A stretch of DNA of 40,581 bases from positions 1-40,581 of the forward strand of contig CAZYYM010000023.1 of NCBI GenBank assembly GCA_964651385.1, written 5' to 3'. Origin of the DNA: GCA-001735895 sp964651385. Lineage in GTDB: Bacteria > Pseudomonadota > Gammaproteobacteria > GCA-001735895. Shown one piece after another: positions 7,953-16,478 of the stretch (position 1 is its first letter; the number at the start of each line of letters is the position of its first letter). The notes under the pieces were generated by a model that saw only the letters and a list, made by a program, of their open reading frames with translations, was not told where the DNA came from and searched no databases. The translations under genes were made by a program, and so were the position numbers.

Positions 7953-8819
7953 CTAACCGCCGAGGAAAAGTTCACCGACTTTGGGGTTCTTGAGTAGATC
8001 ATCACCCTTACCGGCAATCGCCAACTCACCTGATACCAGAACGTAACCAATATCGGCAAACTCCAGTCCCTTCTTGGCATTCTGCTCAACCATAATGACG
8101 GTTTTCCCTTCATTATTTTGCAGGTCGTAGAGTATTTCGAATACCATATCGATGAATCGTGGTTCCAGTCCGATTGAAGGCTCATCGACGAGTAACACCT
8201 CGGGATTCATTACCAGCGCGCGGGATATTTCGAGTAATCGCCTTTCGCCACCTGAAAGTACACCGGCCTTGTGTTTACGCCGGTCGGCGAGACGTGAGTA
8301 TTTATCAAAAACCATTTCCGCCGCTGCGCGTGCTTCGGCTGGTTTTTCTTTTAGAAAACCACCCATCCACAGGTTTTCTTCGACAGTCATGCCAGGGAAT
8401 ATTGATTTATCCTGAAGAATATAAGCGATACCTGCATTCGACAGCTTTTGATTCGGGGTCAATTGCGTAATATCAGTCCGGTCAGTACCCGAACCGATTT
8501 CGATACTACCCGAAAATATACGGTTGAAACCGAATATGGCGTGCAGGATAGTCGATTTACCCGCTCCATTGGGACCGATCAGGCATAGTGATTGCGCTCT
8601 GCCGACACGTAAATTGAGATTGTGCAAAATTTCCATCTGACCATAACCCGCAACCAGATTATTGATCACGACATGCGGCTCATTGCCCGCCAGTTCATCG
8701 AGTTGTTCAATCGTGATATCTTCGGCTATCGCTGCGGCCTGTCGGCTAACCTCTTCGACCGAGATGACCGAATCAACCTTACCACCATGGTAACCGCGAA
8801 CCCTTTCGTCTTTACTCAT
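7953..8819 (-). CDS. livF: LivF-like ABC transporter ATPase with N-terminal extension
   Basis: Second ATPase of a branched-chain amino-acid type (HAAT) importer. Walker A is GPNGAGKST (near residue 82), the signature is LSGGERR (near residue 175), Walker B is VLLVDEPS and the H-loop region reads VEQNAKKGLE. LivF proteins are usually ~235 residues; this one has 288 because ~50 residues precede the ABC domain, which begins at PHVVINNLVAGYGQ. The extension is acidic and predicted helical (EEVSRQAAAIAEDITIEQL) and I do not recognise it. It lies 16 bases after livG and 2 bases before the dehydrogenase gene. Confidence 0.92.
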   Translation of the reverse strand: MSKDERVRGYHGGKVDSVISVEEVSRQAAAIAEDITIEQLDELAGNEPHVVINNLVAGYGQMEILHNLNLRVGRAQSLCLIGPNGAGKSTILHAIFGFNRIFSGSIEIGSGTDRTDITQLTPNQKLSNAGIAYILQDKSIFPGMTVEENLWMGGFLKEKPAEARAAAEMVFDKYSRLADRRKHKAGVLSGGERRLLEISRALVMNPEVLLVDEPSIGLEPRFIDMVFEILYDLQNNEGKTVIMVEQNAKKGLEFADIGYVLVSGELAIAGKGDDLLKNPKVGELFLGG

Positions 8820-8835
8820 AATAATTGGCGCTCAT

Positions 8836-9579
8836 CTAATGCGCTCCCAGGTAAGCATCGATGACGCGCTGATCATTCTGAATTTCATCCGGTGTGCCCT
8901 GAGCCAGCATTTCTCCATACGCCAGACAGTAAATGGTCTCCGCCATATTCATGATAACGCGCATATTATGCTCGATGATGAACAGGGTAATGCCGAATTC
9001 GGAGTTCGCGCGTTTAAGTCGATCGATCAAACCATTGATTAATGTCGGGTTAATTCCTGCGGTTGGTTCATCGAGTAAAAGGCAGGTCGGCTCATTCATC
9101 AAGGCCATTGCAAATTCGAGCAGCTTTTGTTGGCCAAATGACAGGTCGCCACTTTTCAGCATTCTTTTTTCATATAGCCCAACGAACTCGAGCAGATGAT
9201 CGGCCCTTTCGTAATCTGCTCTGGTATTAGCTTTTAGAGCATCCCAGATACTCATCTTTCGATGCGGCAGTGATATCAGCATATTTTCAACACAATTCAT
9301 CTTGCCGTAAATACGGGTCTGCTGAAACGTGCGCAACAGCCCTTGCCTTGCGATCTGTTGTACCGATAAACGCGATATTTCATTACCTTCAAACTGAATC
9401 GAACCGGAATCGATCGCATGATAACCGACAATGGAATTAAACAGCGTTGTTTTGCCAGAACCGTTCGGCCCGATCAATCCGGTAATAGCGCCGGGTTTGA
9501 CAGACAGTGATACATCCTGATTAGCAACCACACCGCCAAAAGATTTAGACACATTCTGAACGTCGATTATTCCGCTCAT
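8836..9579 (-). CDS. livG: LivG-like ABC transporter ATPase
   Basis: The first ATPase of the HAAT importer, 247 residues. It has Walker A GPNGSGKTT near residue 39, the LivG-type variant signature LSFGQQKLLEFA, Walker B CLLLDEPTAG and the H-loop FIIEHNMRVIM. It would couple ATP hydrolysis to the LivHM permease on the cytoplasmic face. Its ATG overlaps the end of livM by 4 bases (9576-9579), indicating translational coupling. Confidence 0.94.
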   Translation of the reverse strand: MSGIIDVQNVSKSFGGVVANQDVSLSVKPGAITGLIGPNGSGKTTLFNSIVGYHAIDSGSIQFEGNEISRLSVQQIARQGLLRTFQQTRIYGKMNCVENMLISLPHRKMSIWDALKANTRADYERADHLLEFVGLYEKRMLKSGDLSFGQQKLLEFAMALMNEPTCLLLDEPTAGINPTLINGLIDRLKRANSEFGITLFIIEHNMRVIMNMAETIYCLAYGEMLAQGTPDEIQNDQRVIDAYLGAH

Positions 9580-10613
9580 TTTGCCTTCCCCGTCGCTTTT
9601 TCTTCAATCCGGATACCAAACCAGTCGGGGCGTTTCTGCGCTAACCATCCCATCAAACCATCCTGGAAATAAACCACGGTAACGACAATAAGCGCTCCGA
9701 GCGCAACCCATTGCCACCCCAGCAGGTAATTCCAGGTAACCTCCTTGAACAAATGGAATAAAATCGCGCCAACGACGGGTCCCCATAGCGTGCCCTTGCC
9801 GCCGAGCAAAACGCACACTACCATAAAAATACCCAGATTGATGGTCTGGTAAGCCGTTTCCAGAGGTTCGAAGTGGATCAGTTGGAAAGCCGAGACACCG
9901 CCAGCCATGCCGACAAAAAAAGCTGCCATCGCCCAGGTGATAAGTTTATAACGCAGGGTGTGTATGCCCATTGCATCGGCTTTTTCTTCATCGTCACGAA
10001 TCGCGTTAATCGCGGCGCCAAACCGGGTTCCGTAAAGCCACTTGACGAAAACGAACACGCTAATGCCGATAGCCGCAAACAGAAAGTAAAAGAATATTTT
10101 GCCTGTATCCAGGTCGCCCGGATACACCGGCAAGGCGATACCCTGACCACCACCGACCCACTCCCAGTTTGAAACCAGCTCGCCAGCGGCTATGGCCACA
10201 CCCAGCGTGCCAATCGCAAAATAGGGCCCCCTTAAACCGAACGTAACATAACCAATCAACACTGCGGTGATGGAACAGAAAAACCCGGCGCCGATAACGC
10301 CGAGAAATAATCCGCTAAAATACTGTGCATCGGTAAATTCATAGATACCACCACCCGCGGCATTGGTATAGTCGCCAACGTCGTAGACCAGACCGATCGC
10401 TATTAACGCAGCGACATACATGCCGGTGCCGTAAAAAAAAATATTACCGAGCGAGTTATAACCCATTTGTCCACCGGTCATGTCCCAGGTTAATGAGACA
10501 ATAATCATTAACCACAGCGTTGCCAGCTGAGTACCAAAAGCTGGAAACACAAACGGAGCAAAAAACGTAATCGCCAGAATCAAAGCGTAAAGTACAGCTT
10601 TTCGATTGGTCAT
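9576..10613 (-). CDS. livM: LivM-like ABC transporter permease
   Basis: A 345-residue inner-membrane permease with about 8-10 transmembrane helices. Hallmarks of the LivM family are the N-terminal SLTWDMTGGQMGYNSLGN segment, the RGPYFAIGTLGVA stretch and the cytoplasmic coupling loop AINAIRDDEEKADAMGI, which contacts the ATPases. The C-terminal tail after the last helix is basic and polar. The gene overlaps livG by 4 bases and its ATG shares one base with the end of livH. Confidence 0.93.
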   Translation of the reverse strand: MTNRKAVLYALILAITFFAPFVFPAFGTQLATLWLMIIVSLTWDMTGGQMGYNSLGNIFFYGTGMYVAALIAIGLVYDVGDYTNAAGGGIYEFTDAQYFSGLFLGVIGAGFFCSITAVLIGYVTFGLRGPYFAIGTLGVAIAAGELVSNWEWVGGGQGIALPVYPGDLDTGKIFFYFLFAAIGISVFVFVKWLYGTRFGAAINAIRDDEEKADAMGIHTLRYKLITWAMAAFFVGMAGGVSAFQLIHFEPLETAYQTINLGIFMVVCVLLGGKGTLWGPVVGAILFHLFKEVTWNYLLGWQWVALGALIVVTVVYFQDGLMGWLAQKRPDWFGIRIEEKATGKAK

Positions 10614-11524
10614 TATTTCAATACCTGACGATTGCGCCGCTGCTGAATCAGTCGAACAGCCAACACGATCAGCAATAGCAACACTGCAACGGCCTGCTGA
10701 TAGCCGATGCCAAATATATGAGCGCCGTATTGTTCGATCGCACCGATGCCAAGCCCTGCAGCGATAACACCGGGCAGATTACCAAGACCAGCTGCGGTGA
10801 CAATGACAAAGGCCCGTATCGCATAGGCGATGCCATAAAATGGCTGGATCAACCAGACCATTACAATGATCGCCCCGGCTGCACCGCAAATGGCCGAATT
10901 CAATGAAAAGGTGAATGCATACACCTTCTCGGTGTCTATGCCCATCACCCGGGCCGCTCGCGCATCTTGTGCTGTGGCTCGAATTGCCTGACCCATGCGA
11001 CTCGATTTCATGAAAATAATCACCGCTACCGCCAAGGTGGCCGCCATCAAAACGCCAATCAATTTAGCAATGGGGACATCGATTAATCCATCGGCGAAAT
11101 AAAGCGTGTGATAGCCGAGATCAACACTTTGGGTATCAGAACCAAACATCAAATTGAGAATTTGCGCTATCATAATTGCGACGCCAAAGGTGGCCAACAG
11201 TGAAGTGAATAAATCACGTTCAATGACGCGCGATATGACCAGCTTGTAAACCACCCAGCCAACGCCCCACATCACGATAAAGGCAGCGGGGACTCCAAGT
11301 AAAGCAGGGACACCCTGTTGTACCAGCCACCAGGACACGTATCCTCCGGAGATTACAAAGTCACCCTGGGCCAGGTTCTTCACATTCATCACGCCCCATA
11401 CCAGCGCCAGGCCGTAGGCCGCGAGCGCGAACAATGAGCCGATCATCAGGCCATCGATAATAATTTTTAGATTGACAACTGGAAATTCGAACAACAACGA
11501 AATATTCGACAGAATTTGATCCAT
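10613..11524 (-). CDS. livH: LivH-like ABC transporter permease
   Basis: A 303-residue permease with about 8 helices. It shows the LivH-type opening DGLMIGSLFALAAYGLALVWGVMNVKNLAQGDF and the coupling loop AIRATAQDARAARVMGI. It pairs with LivM to form the membrane channel. It lies 79 bases downstream of livK; that gap contains a strong terminator-like hairpin, so expression of livH and later genes probably depends on readthrough from livK. Confidence 0.93.
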   Translation of the reverse strand: MDQILSNISLLFEFPVVNLKIIIDGLMIGSLFALAAYGLALVWGVMNVKNLAQGDFVISGGYVSWWLVQQGVPALLGVPAAFIVMWGVGWVVYKLVISRVIERDLFTSLLATFGVAIMIAQILNLMFGSDTQSVDLGYHTLYFADGLIDVPIAKLIGVLMAATLAVAVIIFMKSSRMGQAIRATAQDARAARVMGIDTEKVYAFTFSLNSAICGAAGAIIVMVWLIQPFYGIAYAIRAFVIVTAAGLGNLPGVIAAGLGIGAIEQYGAHIFGIGYQQAVAVLLLLIVLAVRLIQQRRNRQVLK

Positions 11525-11558
11525 AAGAATACAGTCTTTAAGTCAGGTCATTCAAAAA

Positions 11559-11583
11559 AACAGGATGCCTATGGCATCCTGTT
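11559..11583 (-). terminator. Intercistronic attenuator/terminator between livK and livH
   Basis: An 11-base perfect inverted repeat (AACAGGATGCC / GGCATCCTGTT) with a 3-base loop, followed on the minus strand by a run of seven T. It sits 20 bases beyond the livK stop and 34 bases before the livH start. Such a hairpin would both stabilise the livK 3' end and cut transcription of the downstream genes, giving an excess of binding protein over membrane components. Confidence 0.85.
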
Positions 11584-11603
11584 CGACTATTACATGACAA
11601 CTT

Positions 11604-12830
11604 TTATTGACGTGGCCAATTCAACTTATGAGAAGCAAAGGCCGAAGGGGCCACTACATTGTATTTGCCGTCCTGAATCTGGCGAAGAACCATAGGCTTG
11701 GCAATGTTGTTGCCAGCTTCTGAAAACTTGATCTGCCCATAAAAAGTCGCCAAATCAGTCGCAGAGATAGCATCCCGTACTTTCTCCTTGTCCAGTGAAT
11801 TGGCTCTTTCGAAGGCATCCTTAAATACATAAACGGCAGCCGACGCCTGTGCGGTCTGATAGGGAACTTTTTTGCTCTTATATTCGGGATAGGCAGATTT
11901 GAAGTTCTTTTCGTATTCAGCAGCGGTTCCAAATATCGCGTCTTTATAGGACAGGGTTTCGGACCACTGGGTTGAACACAAAATGTCATTCGCAGTGGCG
12001 CCAAACTTGCCGGTGACATCTGCCGCTTCGCAGTGAGTCATCGCAATCATTGGCACCTTTATATTTTTTTCACCAATTTGACGTACCGCAGTCACTGCAC
12101 CTTTGGAGTGACCACTGATGATGAGTACATCGGGCTTAAGCAATTTAACCTTGGTCAGTATCGCGCTCATATCCGATAAATCACGTGGCAATTTCTCGTC
12201 GATAACGACTTTCATACCATACTTGGCCGCGTCTTCAGATACGCCGGCCCTAATGTCCAGCGAAAAAGGATCGTTCTCTACTGCGATAGCCACTTTTACC
12301 GTGGACGCAGGCAAACCTCTCGATTCGGCTTTCTCTGCCGCCAGAGCAATTGCCGAAGCGAGGTATTGTTCTGAAGTAGACAATACTGCAAAGATATATT
12401 TATAACCTTTATTAAACAGCGAACGTGACGCACCTTCGGCTTCCACCATTGGAATCTTGTATTTTTCGGTAACCGGCGCAATTGCTTTGGTCATTCCTGA
12501 GGAATATGGCCCCAACATGTATTGCACCTCGTCCTGGTTGATGAGCCGCTCTGCCAATGTCGCACCACGATCACCCTTGGATTCGTCATCGTAATAAATG
12601 ACCTTGAAGTTGTAGCACTTCCCGCCAACTTTGACACCACCTTTTTCGGCAATTTTAGAAATGGCATATTCATAACCGTTTTTTGCGTGAATGCCGTTGG
12701 TGGCATACTTGCCGGTCAAAGAGATTGCCGATCCCAATACTATTTCGCCACAGCTCGCCGCCAGTGCGCTTTGCGATAACAGTATCGCGCTACCAACCAG
12801 TAGGCTCGTGAACAGGGTTGTTTTTTTCAT
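11604..12830 (-). CDS. livK: Periplasmic binding protein of HAAT-type ABC importer (LivK-like)
   Basis: A 408-residue type I periplasmic binding protein. The N-terminal signal peptide is clear (KK, a hydrophobic core, cleavage near ALAAS at residue 25). The mature start GEIVLGSAISLTGKYA is typical of the Leu/Ile/Val-binding family, and the segment YGPYSSGMTKAIAPVTEKYKIP includes the ligand-binding Ser/Thr region. A ribosome binding site (GGAGGAG) lies 5-6 bases before ATG 12830. It is first in the operon, separated from livH by a terminator-like hairpin. The ligand is not determined: the dehydrogenase at the operon end suggests a hydroxy-dicarboxylate or related acid rather than an amino acid. 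Confidence 0.92.
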   Translation of the reverse strand: MKKTTLFTSLLVGSAILLSQSALAASCGEIVLGSAISLTGKYATNGIHAKNGYEYAISKIAEKGGVKVGGKCYNFKVIYYDDESKGDRGATLAERLINQDEVQYMLGPYSSGMTKAIAPVTEKYKIPMVEAEGASRSLFNKGYKYIFAVLSTSEQYLASAIALAAEKAESRGLPASTVKVAIAVENDPFSLDIRAGVSEDAAKYGMKVVIDEKLPRDLSDMSAILTKVKLLKPDVLIISGHSKGAVTAVRQIGEKNIKVPMIAMTHCEAADVTGKFGATANDILCSTQWSETLSYKDAIFGTAAEYEKNFKSAYPEYKSKKVPYQTAQASAAVYVFKDAFERANSLDKEKVRDAISATDLATFYGQIKFSEAGNNIAKPMVLRQIQDGKYNVVAPSAFASHKLNWPRQ

Positions 12831-13013
12831 GTAACTCCTCCGTCATTTGTTTTAGTTTGTCAACGGTACCGAAAAACGCTCTATCCCGTTGTTTTTTTAT
12901 TCTTAAAGTAAACGACATGCTTACCTTAAGCAGGTTAACCGGAACTCAATTTTCTATTTATCCAGTCGGTCAATAATATTCAACAAGGCCAAATTTAGCA
13001 ACCGGTGCTTAAA

Positions 13014-13550
13014 CTAGAAGTAGGAAACATAGCCAAAATTCAAACTATTAAGTGTTATATCGCCGGCAACACCGTCAAACCTATTACCGTCGTAGTAGTT
13101 AATGATGTCGAACGTATAAGCCGACCGATTACTTTGTCCAAACTGAGCCCCGAAACCAAAACCGCTGTCGGTATCATCGCTACTGGTCGTGGTAGTACCG
13201 AGCCGCTCTGTTATCTCGATGCTGCTGTTACCCAGCATGGCGTATAAAACAATTCCGCTTTCAAGATACAGATTGCCTTTGATAAAGACAAATGTCGTAT
13301 CAATATCAAAATCAACCGAGTTGATATTATCGTCGACCAGCGTGTTACTGATTTCGGCACCGATTTCGACATGCCGATTCACTGCGAGCCCTGCCCGGAA
13401 AAAAATATTGACCGGATTAACCCTGTCACTTCCCTCATCCAGGCTATGCAGACCACCACCGGCCCCAAAAACCCAGCCGGAATCCGCCAGGCTGGCAGAA
13501 AAGGGCAGAAAAAATAAAATGATGATACAAAAAAACTTACTCACATCCAC
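13014..13550 (-). CDS. Outer-membrane beta-barrel protein, paralog 2
   Basis: A 178-residue protein with a signal peptide (hydrophobic residues ~6-21, cleavage near SLADSGW) and alternating hydrophobic/polar strands ending in the aromatic C-terminus FGYVSYF, the usual signal for outer-membrane insertion. It resembles small 8-strand OmpA/OmpW-type barrels. It is clearly paralogous to the gene 33 bases upstream (shared ADSGW, GGG, DDIN/DDNIN, LNFG-VKYF-like features). The start is GTG 13550, or a second GTG two codons later; both follow AAGAGA. Function unknown. Confidence 0.7.
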   Translation of the reverse strand: MDVSKFFCIIILFFLPFSASLADSGWVFGAGGGLHSLDEGSDRVNPVNIFFRAGLAVNRHVEIGAEISNTLVDDNINSVDFDIDTTFVFIKGNLYLESGIVLYAMLGNSSIEITERLGTTTTSSDDTDSGFGFGAQFGQSNRSAYTFDIINYYDGNRFDGVAGDITLNSLNFGYVSYF

Positions 13551-13583
13551 ATTCTCTTCACGTCCACCCGAATCCGGCGGTAA

Positions 13584-14117
13584 TTAAAAATATTTAACAA
13601 AGCCAAAATTGAGACCACTGCTCATGACATCGACATTGAAATTATCAAATTTATTGTCATCGTAATAAATCAAATACTCGGCGGTGTAGTATGATCCCGT
13701 ATTGTTTTGTATCTGAATACCGAAACCCACACCACTGCCATCATCTTCAAAACTGTCCGACGAATTGCGAATGGCCTCGGTAAGCTTGACCCGCGTCGCA
13801 CCCAACATCAGGTAAAGTTTACTATTATCGTTAATGGGAATATTACCCTTGACATAGGCGAAGGTAATGTCCAGGTCATGGTCGACATCATTAATATCAT
13901 CGGTGAACAGGGTAGCGCTGTAATCGACCCCGATATCGACATAATCACCCAGCGAATATCCCAAACGAACAAACAGATTACCCGTGTCAACCACATCGAC
14001 CCCGTCGTCGAAACTGATCAGACCACCACCGCCGCCGACAAACCAGCCACTATCGGCATAACTGCAATTAAACGGCTGCAAACAGATCAGCAGTCCGGCT
14101 AAAATCGTTTTTTTCAT
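13584..14117 (-). CDS. Outer-membrane beta-barrel protein, paralog 1
   Basis: A 177-residue secreted protein: signal peptide MKKTILAGLLICLQPF..., cleavage near YADSGW, then glycine-rich amphipathic strands, several Asp-rich turns (FTDDINDVDHDLD) and a terminal LNFGFVKYF. The ending and strand pattern suggest a small outer-membrane barrel. The Asp-rich loops could bind divalent cations; that is inference. AGGATG precedes ATG 14117 at a suitable distance. It lies just upstream of its paralog and probably forms a two-gene operon with it; both read away from the desulfhydrase gene 186 bases off. Confidence 0.72.
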   Translation of the reverse strand: MKKTILAGLLICLQPFNCSYADSGWFVGGGGGLISFDDGVDVVDTGNLFVRLGYSLGDYVDIGVDYSATLFTDDINDVDHDLDITFAYVKGNIPINDNSKLYLMLGATRVKLTEAIRNSSDSFEDDGSGVGFGIQIQNNTGSYYTAEYLIYYDDNKFDNFNVDVMSSGLNFGFVKYF

Positions 14118-14303
14118 TTATACGACATCCTTTACTCTATCCTCCGATAATATATTGCGCCTTGATGTTAACCAGAGTAACGCGCTGGTTGCTCGTTGAA
14201 TTCGGAAAACAGTCAAAAGTCCATGCCCTGAAAATCATACGACAATAAACAAAGTGGCAACAACCAGATCCGCATTGACACGCATCGGGCTGCAACCCTT
14301 ACA

Positions 14304-15326
14304 TTAAAAATCTTCACTGTCATCAATCACCAGTTCCGGATAGGCAAATATCGATGGCGTTCCACCGGTATGCAGGAATACGATGTGATCCTGATCGCCG
14401 TAATCGTCGATACTCAATGCATCGAGTACCGCAGCAAAAGCTTTTCCCGAATAGGTCGGGTCGAGCAATATACCTTCGCGGCGCGCCAGCGTTTCGATCG
14501 CCACCTGTGTATGTGAATTTGAATGGCCATAACCCGGCGCCAGAAAACGATCATCACAAATAACCTGGCCAGGGTCGATTCCGATATCCAGGGCCATCAG
14601 CTCGACTATTGAGCCAAATTTAGTCCGTACCCGCTGTTGCTGGCTTTCGCTATCACGACGAACACAAACCCCATGAACCGGAATCGGGCAGTTATTCCCG
14701 CGCAATCCGAATAAAAATCCAGCATGAGTCGAAGCGCTCCCGGTCGGTAGAAAAAATCGTCGCGGCGTTATTTTTAACGATTCCAGTTGCTGCAGTATCT
14801 CCTCCGCGGCATCGACGTAGCCAAGCGCACCATAGGGTGTGCGCGCATTCGATAGTGGAATTACATAGGGCTTCCTGCCTTCGGACTTTAGCACCTCGGC
14901 CCGGTCTATCATAGCGCGGTCGGCGCCGTCTTCATCTTCACCCACCGGAAAATAATGGATTTTTGCCCCCATCAACTTGACCAGAAAAGGATTGCCCGAT
15001 TTGTGGTATTCAGGTTGCGAACGGTCGACCCGATGCTCGAGCTGAACCTCGACATCCATATCCATCTTTCGTGCAGCGGCGACGGTCATACGTACGTGGT
15101 TCGACTGCACCGCGCCCGTTGTCAAAAGGGTATCTGCACCCAACGATCTGGCATGACCGATGTAATACTCCAGTTGTCGACTTTTGTTTCCGCCAAAAGC
15201 GAGGCCTGTGCAATCATCACGTTTAATCCAGATATTGGTTTTATAATCAGCGCTTAGATTATCGAGACGTTCAAGTGGTGTGGGTGTGTGACTGAGATTA
15301 ACACGGGGAAAAGACTCGGTTAGCAT
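14304..15326 (-). CDS. D-cysteine desulfhydrase / ACC deaminase family PLP enzyme
   Basis: The product has 340 residues, the family length. It shows the PLP-lysine motif FGGNKSRQLEY (Lys48) and the phosphate/substrate-binding GAVQSNHVR (Ser75, Asn76, His77), and the PTGSASTHAGFLFGL glycine/serine loop that grips the PLP phosphate. HTGGTPSIFAY near the end is typical of the D-cysteine desulfhydrase/ACC deaminase group. The reaction would be alpha,beta-elimination of D-cysteine or related D-amino acids to pyruvate, ammonia and sulfide, or ACC ring opening; the sequence alone does not decide. It is the last gene in a same-strand series TAXI-TRAP-DMT-desulfhydrase, so the transporters may supply its substrate. 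No clear ribosome binding site precedes ATG 15326. Confidence 0.88.
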   Translation of the reverse strand: MLTESFPRVNLSHTPTPLERLDNLSADYKTNIWIKRDDCTGLAFGGNKSRQLEYYIGHARSLGADTLLTTGAVQSNHVRMTVAAARKMDMDVEVQLEHRVDRSQPEYHKSGNPFLVKLMGAKIHYFPVGEDEDGADRAMIDRAEVLKSEGRKPYVIPLSNARTPYGALGYVDAAEEILQQLESLKITPRRFFLPTGSASTHAGFLFGLRGNNCPIPVHGVCVRRDSESQQQRVRTKFGSIVELMALDIGIDPGQVICDDRFLAPGYGHSNSHTQVAIETLARREGILLDPTYSGKAFAAVLDALSIDDYGDQDHIVFLHTGGTPSIFAYPELVIDDSEDF

Positions 15327-15367
15327 AGCATTGTTTAAAATGAGTTAGACCAAAATTGTAACATAGC

Positions 15368-15393
15368 AAGGGCAGACACATTGGTCTGCCCTT
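15368..15393. repeat. REP-like palindrome, unit 1
   Basis: A perfect 10-base inverted repeat (AAGGGCAGAC / GTCTGCCCTT) with a 6-base loop ACATTG. Together with the unit at 15412-15433 it forms a pair sharing a GGGC-x2-AC core and equal loop length. Similar GGGCGAAC/GGGCAGAC palindromes occur as dispersed intergenic repeats in many environmental genomes, as I recall. It could also act as a transcript-end hairpin for the DMT gene. Confidence 0.6.
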
Positions 15394-15411
15394 ACGTTTA
15401 AATTGTTGTAG

Positions 15412-15433
15412 GGGCGAACCCACGTGTTCGTCC
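15412..15433. repeat. REP-like palindrome, unit 2
   Basis: An 8-base stem (GGGCGAAC / GTTCGTCC, one G-T pair) with a 6-base loop CCACGT, 18 bases after unit 1. It ends 10 bases before the DMT stop codon. The matching architecture and partial sequence identity to unit 1 suggest a tandem REP-type element. Confidence 0.55.
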
Positions 15434-15442
15434 TCTCAATAT

Positions 15443-16443
15443 TCACGACAACCATCGAATCAATATGATGCCCATACTCACCAACACAGCGGCAATAATC
15501 CTTTGTCGACCGAATGGTTCGCGGAACACCAGAGTTCCAATTAATGCAGCAAATATCACGCTGGTTTCCCGTAACGATGACACCATCGCCATCGAACCGA
15601 ATCCCATCGCATAAATAACCAGGCCATAAGCACTCGAAGAAGCCACGCCTCCGGCAATAATTTCGCCCGGCTTTTGATTCAGATAAGCTAACCATTGCCG
15701 TCGCCTGTAAATCAACAGGAACAGACAAATAGGAACCGGTTCAAACAGGAACGTCCAGAATATATAACTAAAACTGTTACCTGCAACGCGCACGCCGAGC
15801 CCGTCTACTACTGTATAACAGGCAATCAAGACCGAGGTCGCCAAACCCCAGCGTAGCGCCGCTGGAGAAATTCTGCCCAGCTTACCACCAAACAAGGTCA
15901 GGCTGGTCAAACCAAAGCTAATTAATCCAATACCCAATATCGAACCCGGTGATAACCACTCATCGGCAAACAGTGCTGCACCAATGGCAACCAGTACAGG
16001 TGCAAGCCCTCGAAACAGTGGATAAACCTGCGAGAGATCGCCGGTTCGAAATGACATTGCCAGCGTGTAGTAGTAGGCGTTGTGAATAATCACCGAAGCC
16101 AGAATCATCGGCCAGCTTAGCGGTAAGGGGGTCGGGACAGTAAATATTAATCCCAGGCAAACCAGACCGCCTATTAGCTGATAAGAGGCAATACTGTATT
16201 CCNNNNNNNNNNNNNNNNNNNNNNNNNNNNNNNNNNNNNNNNNNNNNNNNNNNNNNNNNNNNNNNNNNNNNNNNNNNNNNNNNNNNNNNNNNNNNNNNNN
16301 NNTAATCCCAGGCAAACCAGACCGCCTATTAGCTGATAAGAGGCAATACTGTATTCCGGTGTGCCACCGGATTTCGCCATTGCATTCCAGCCGGCATGCA
16401 ATAGCGCGGCGAGCAATACCAGCCCGATTAATACTGGCGTCAT
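15443..16443 (-). CDS. DMT (EamA-type) transporter interrupted by assembly gap
   Basis: From ATG 16443 the product begins MTPVLIGLVLLAALLHAGWNA, a typical EamA start, and continues after the gap through two repeats of hydrophobic helices (SFRTGDLSQVYPLFRGLAPV in the first, SSLRETSVIFAALIGTLVFREPFG in the second). The 100 N plus one copy of the 55-base flanking duplicate (155 bases) interrupt the frame. Removing them leaves 846 bases, an intact 281-residue protein, so the gene is almost certainly whole in the organism. It lies 35 bases after the TRAP permease gene and 116 bases before the desulfhydrase gene on the same strand. Substrate unknown. Confidence 0.85.
16148..16202. repeat. 55-base duplicate flanking the gap, left copy (assembly artefact)
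   Basis: Identical to 16303-16357. The two copies lie at each side of the N run, the pattern of overlapping contig ends that a scaffolder failed to merge. Confidence 0.95.
16203..16302. other. Assembly gap of 100 N
   Basis: Exactly 100 N, a default scaffold gap length and not a measured distance. Flanking sequences are identical over 55 bases, so the real gap is probably negative (an overlap). Confidence 0.98.
16303..16357. repeat. 55-base duplicate flanking the gap, right copy (assembly artefact)
   Basis: Identical to 16148-16202; see that entry. Within the DMT gene both copies encode the same peptide, EYSIASYQLIGGLVCLGL, in the same frame. Confidence 0.95.
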
Positions 16444-16478
16444 AAAAAACCGGACGTATTAACGCTTCTCCTGCTTGC

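Noticed and set aside
16148..16357. Direct repeat pair as a mobile-element target duplication
   Set aside because: The copies flank an exact 100-N run and their collapse repairs a gene, so this is an assembly artefact.
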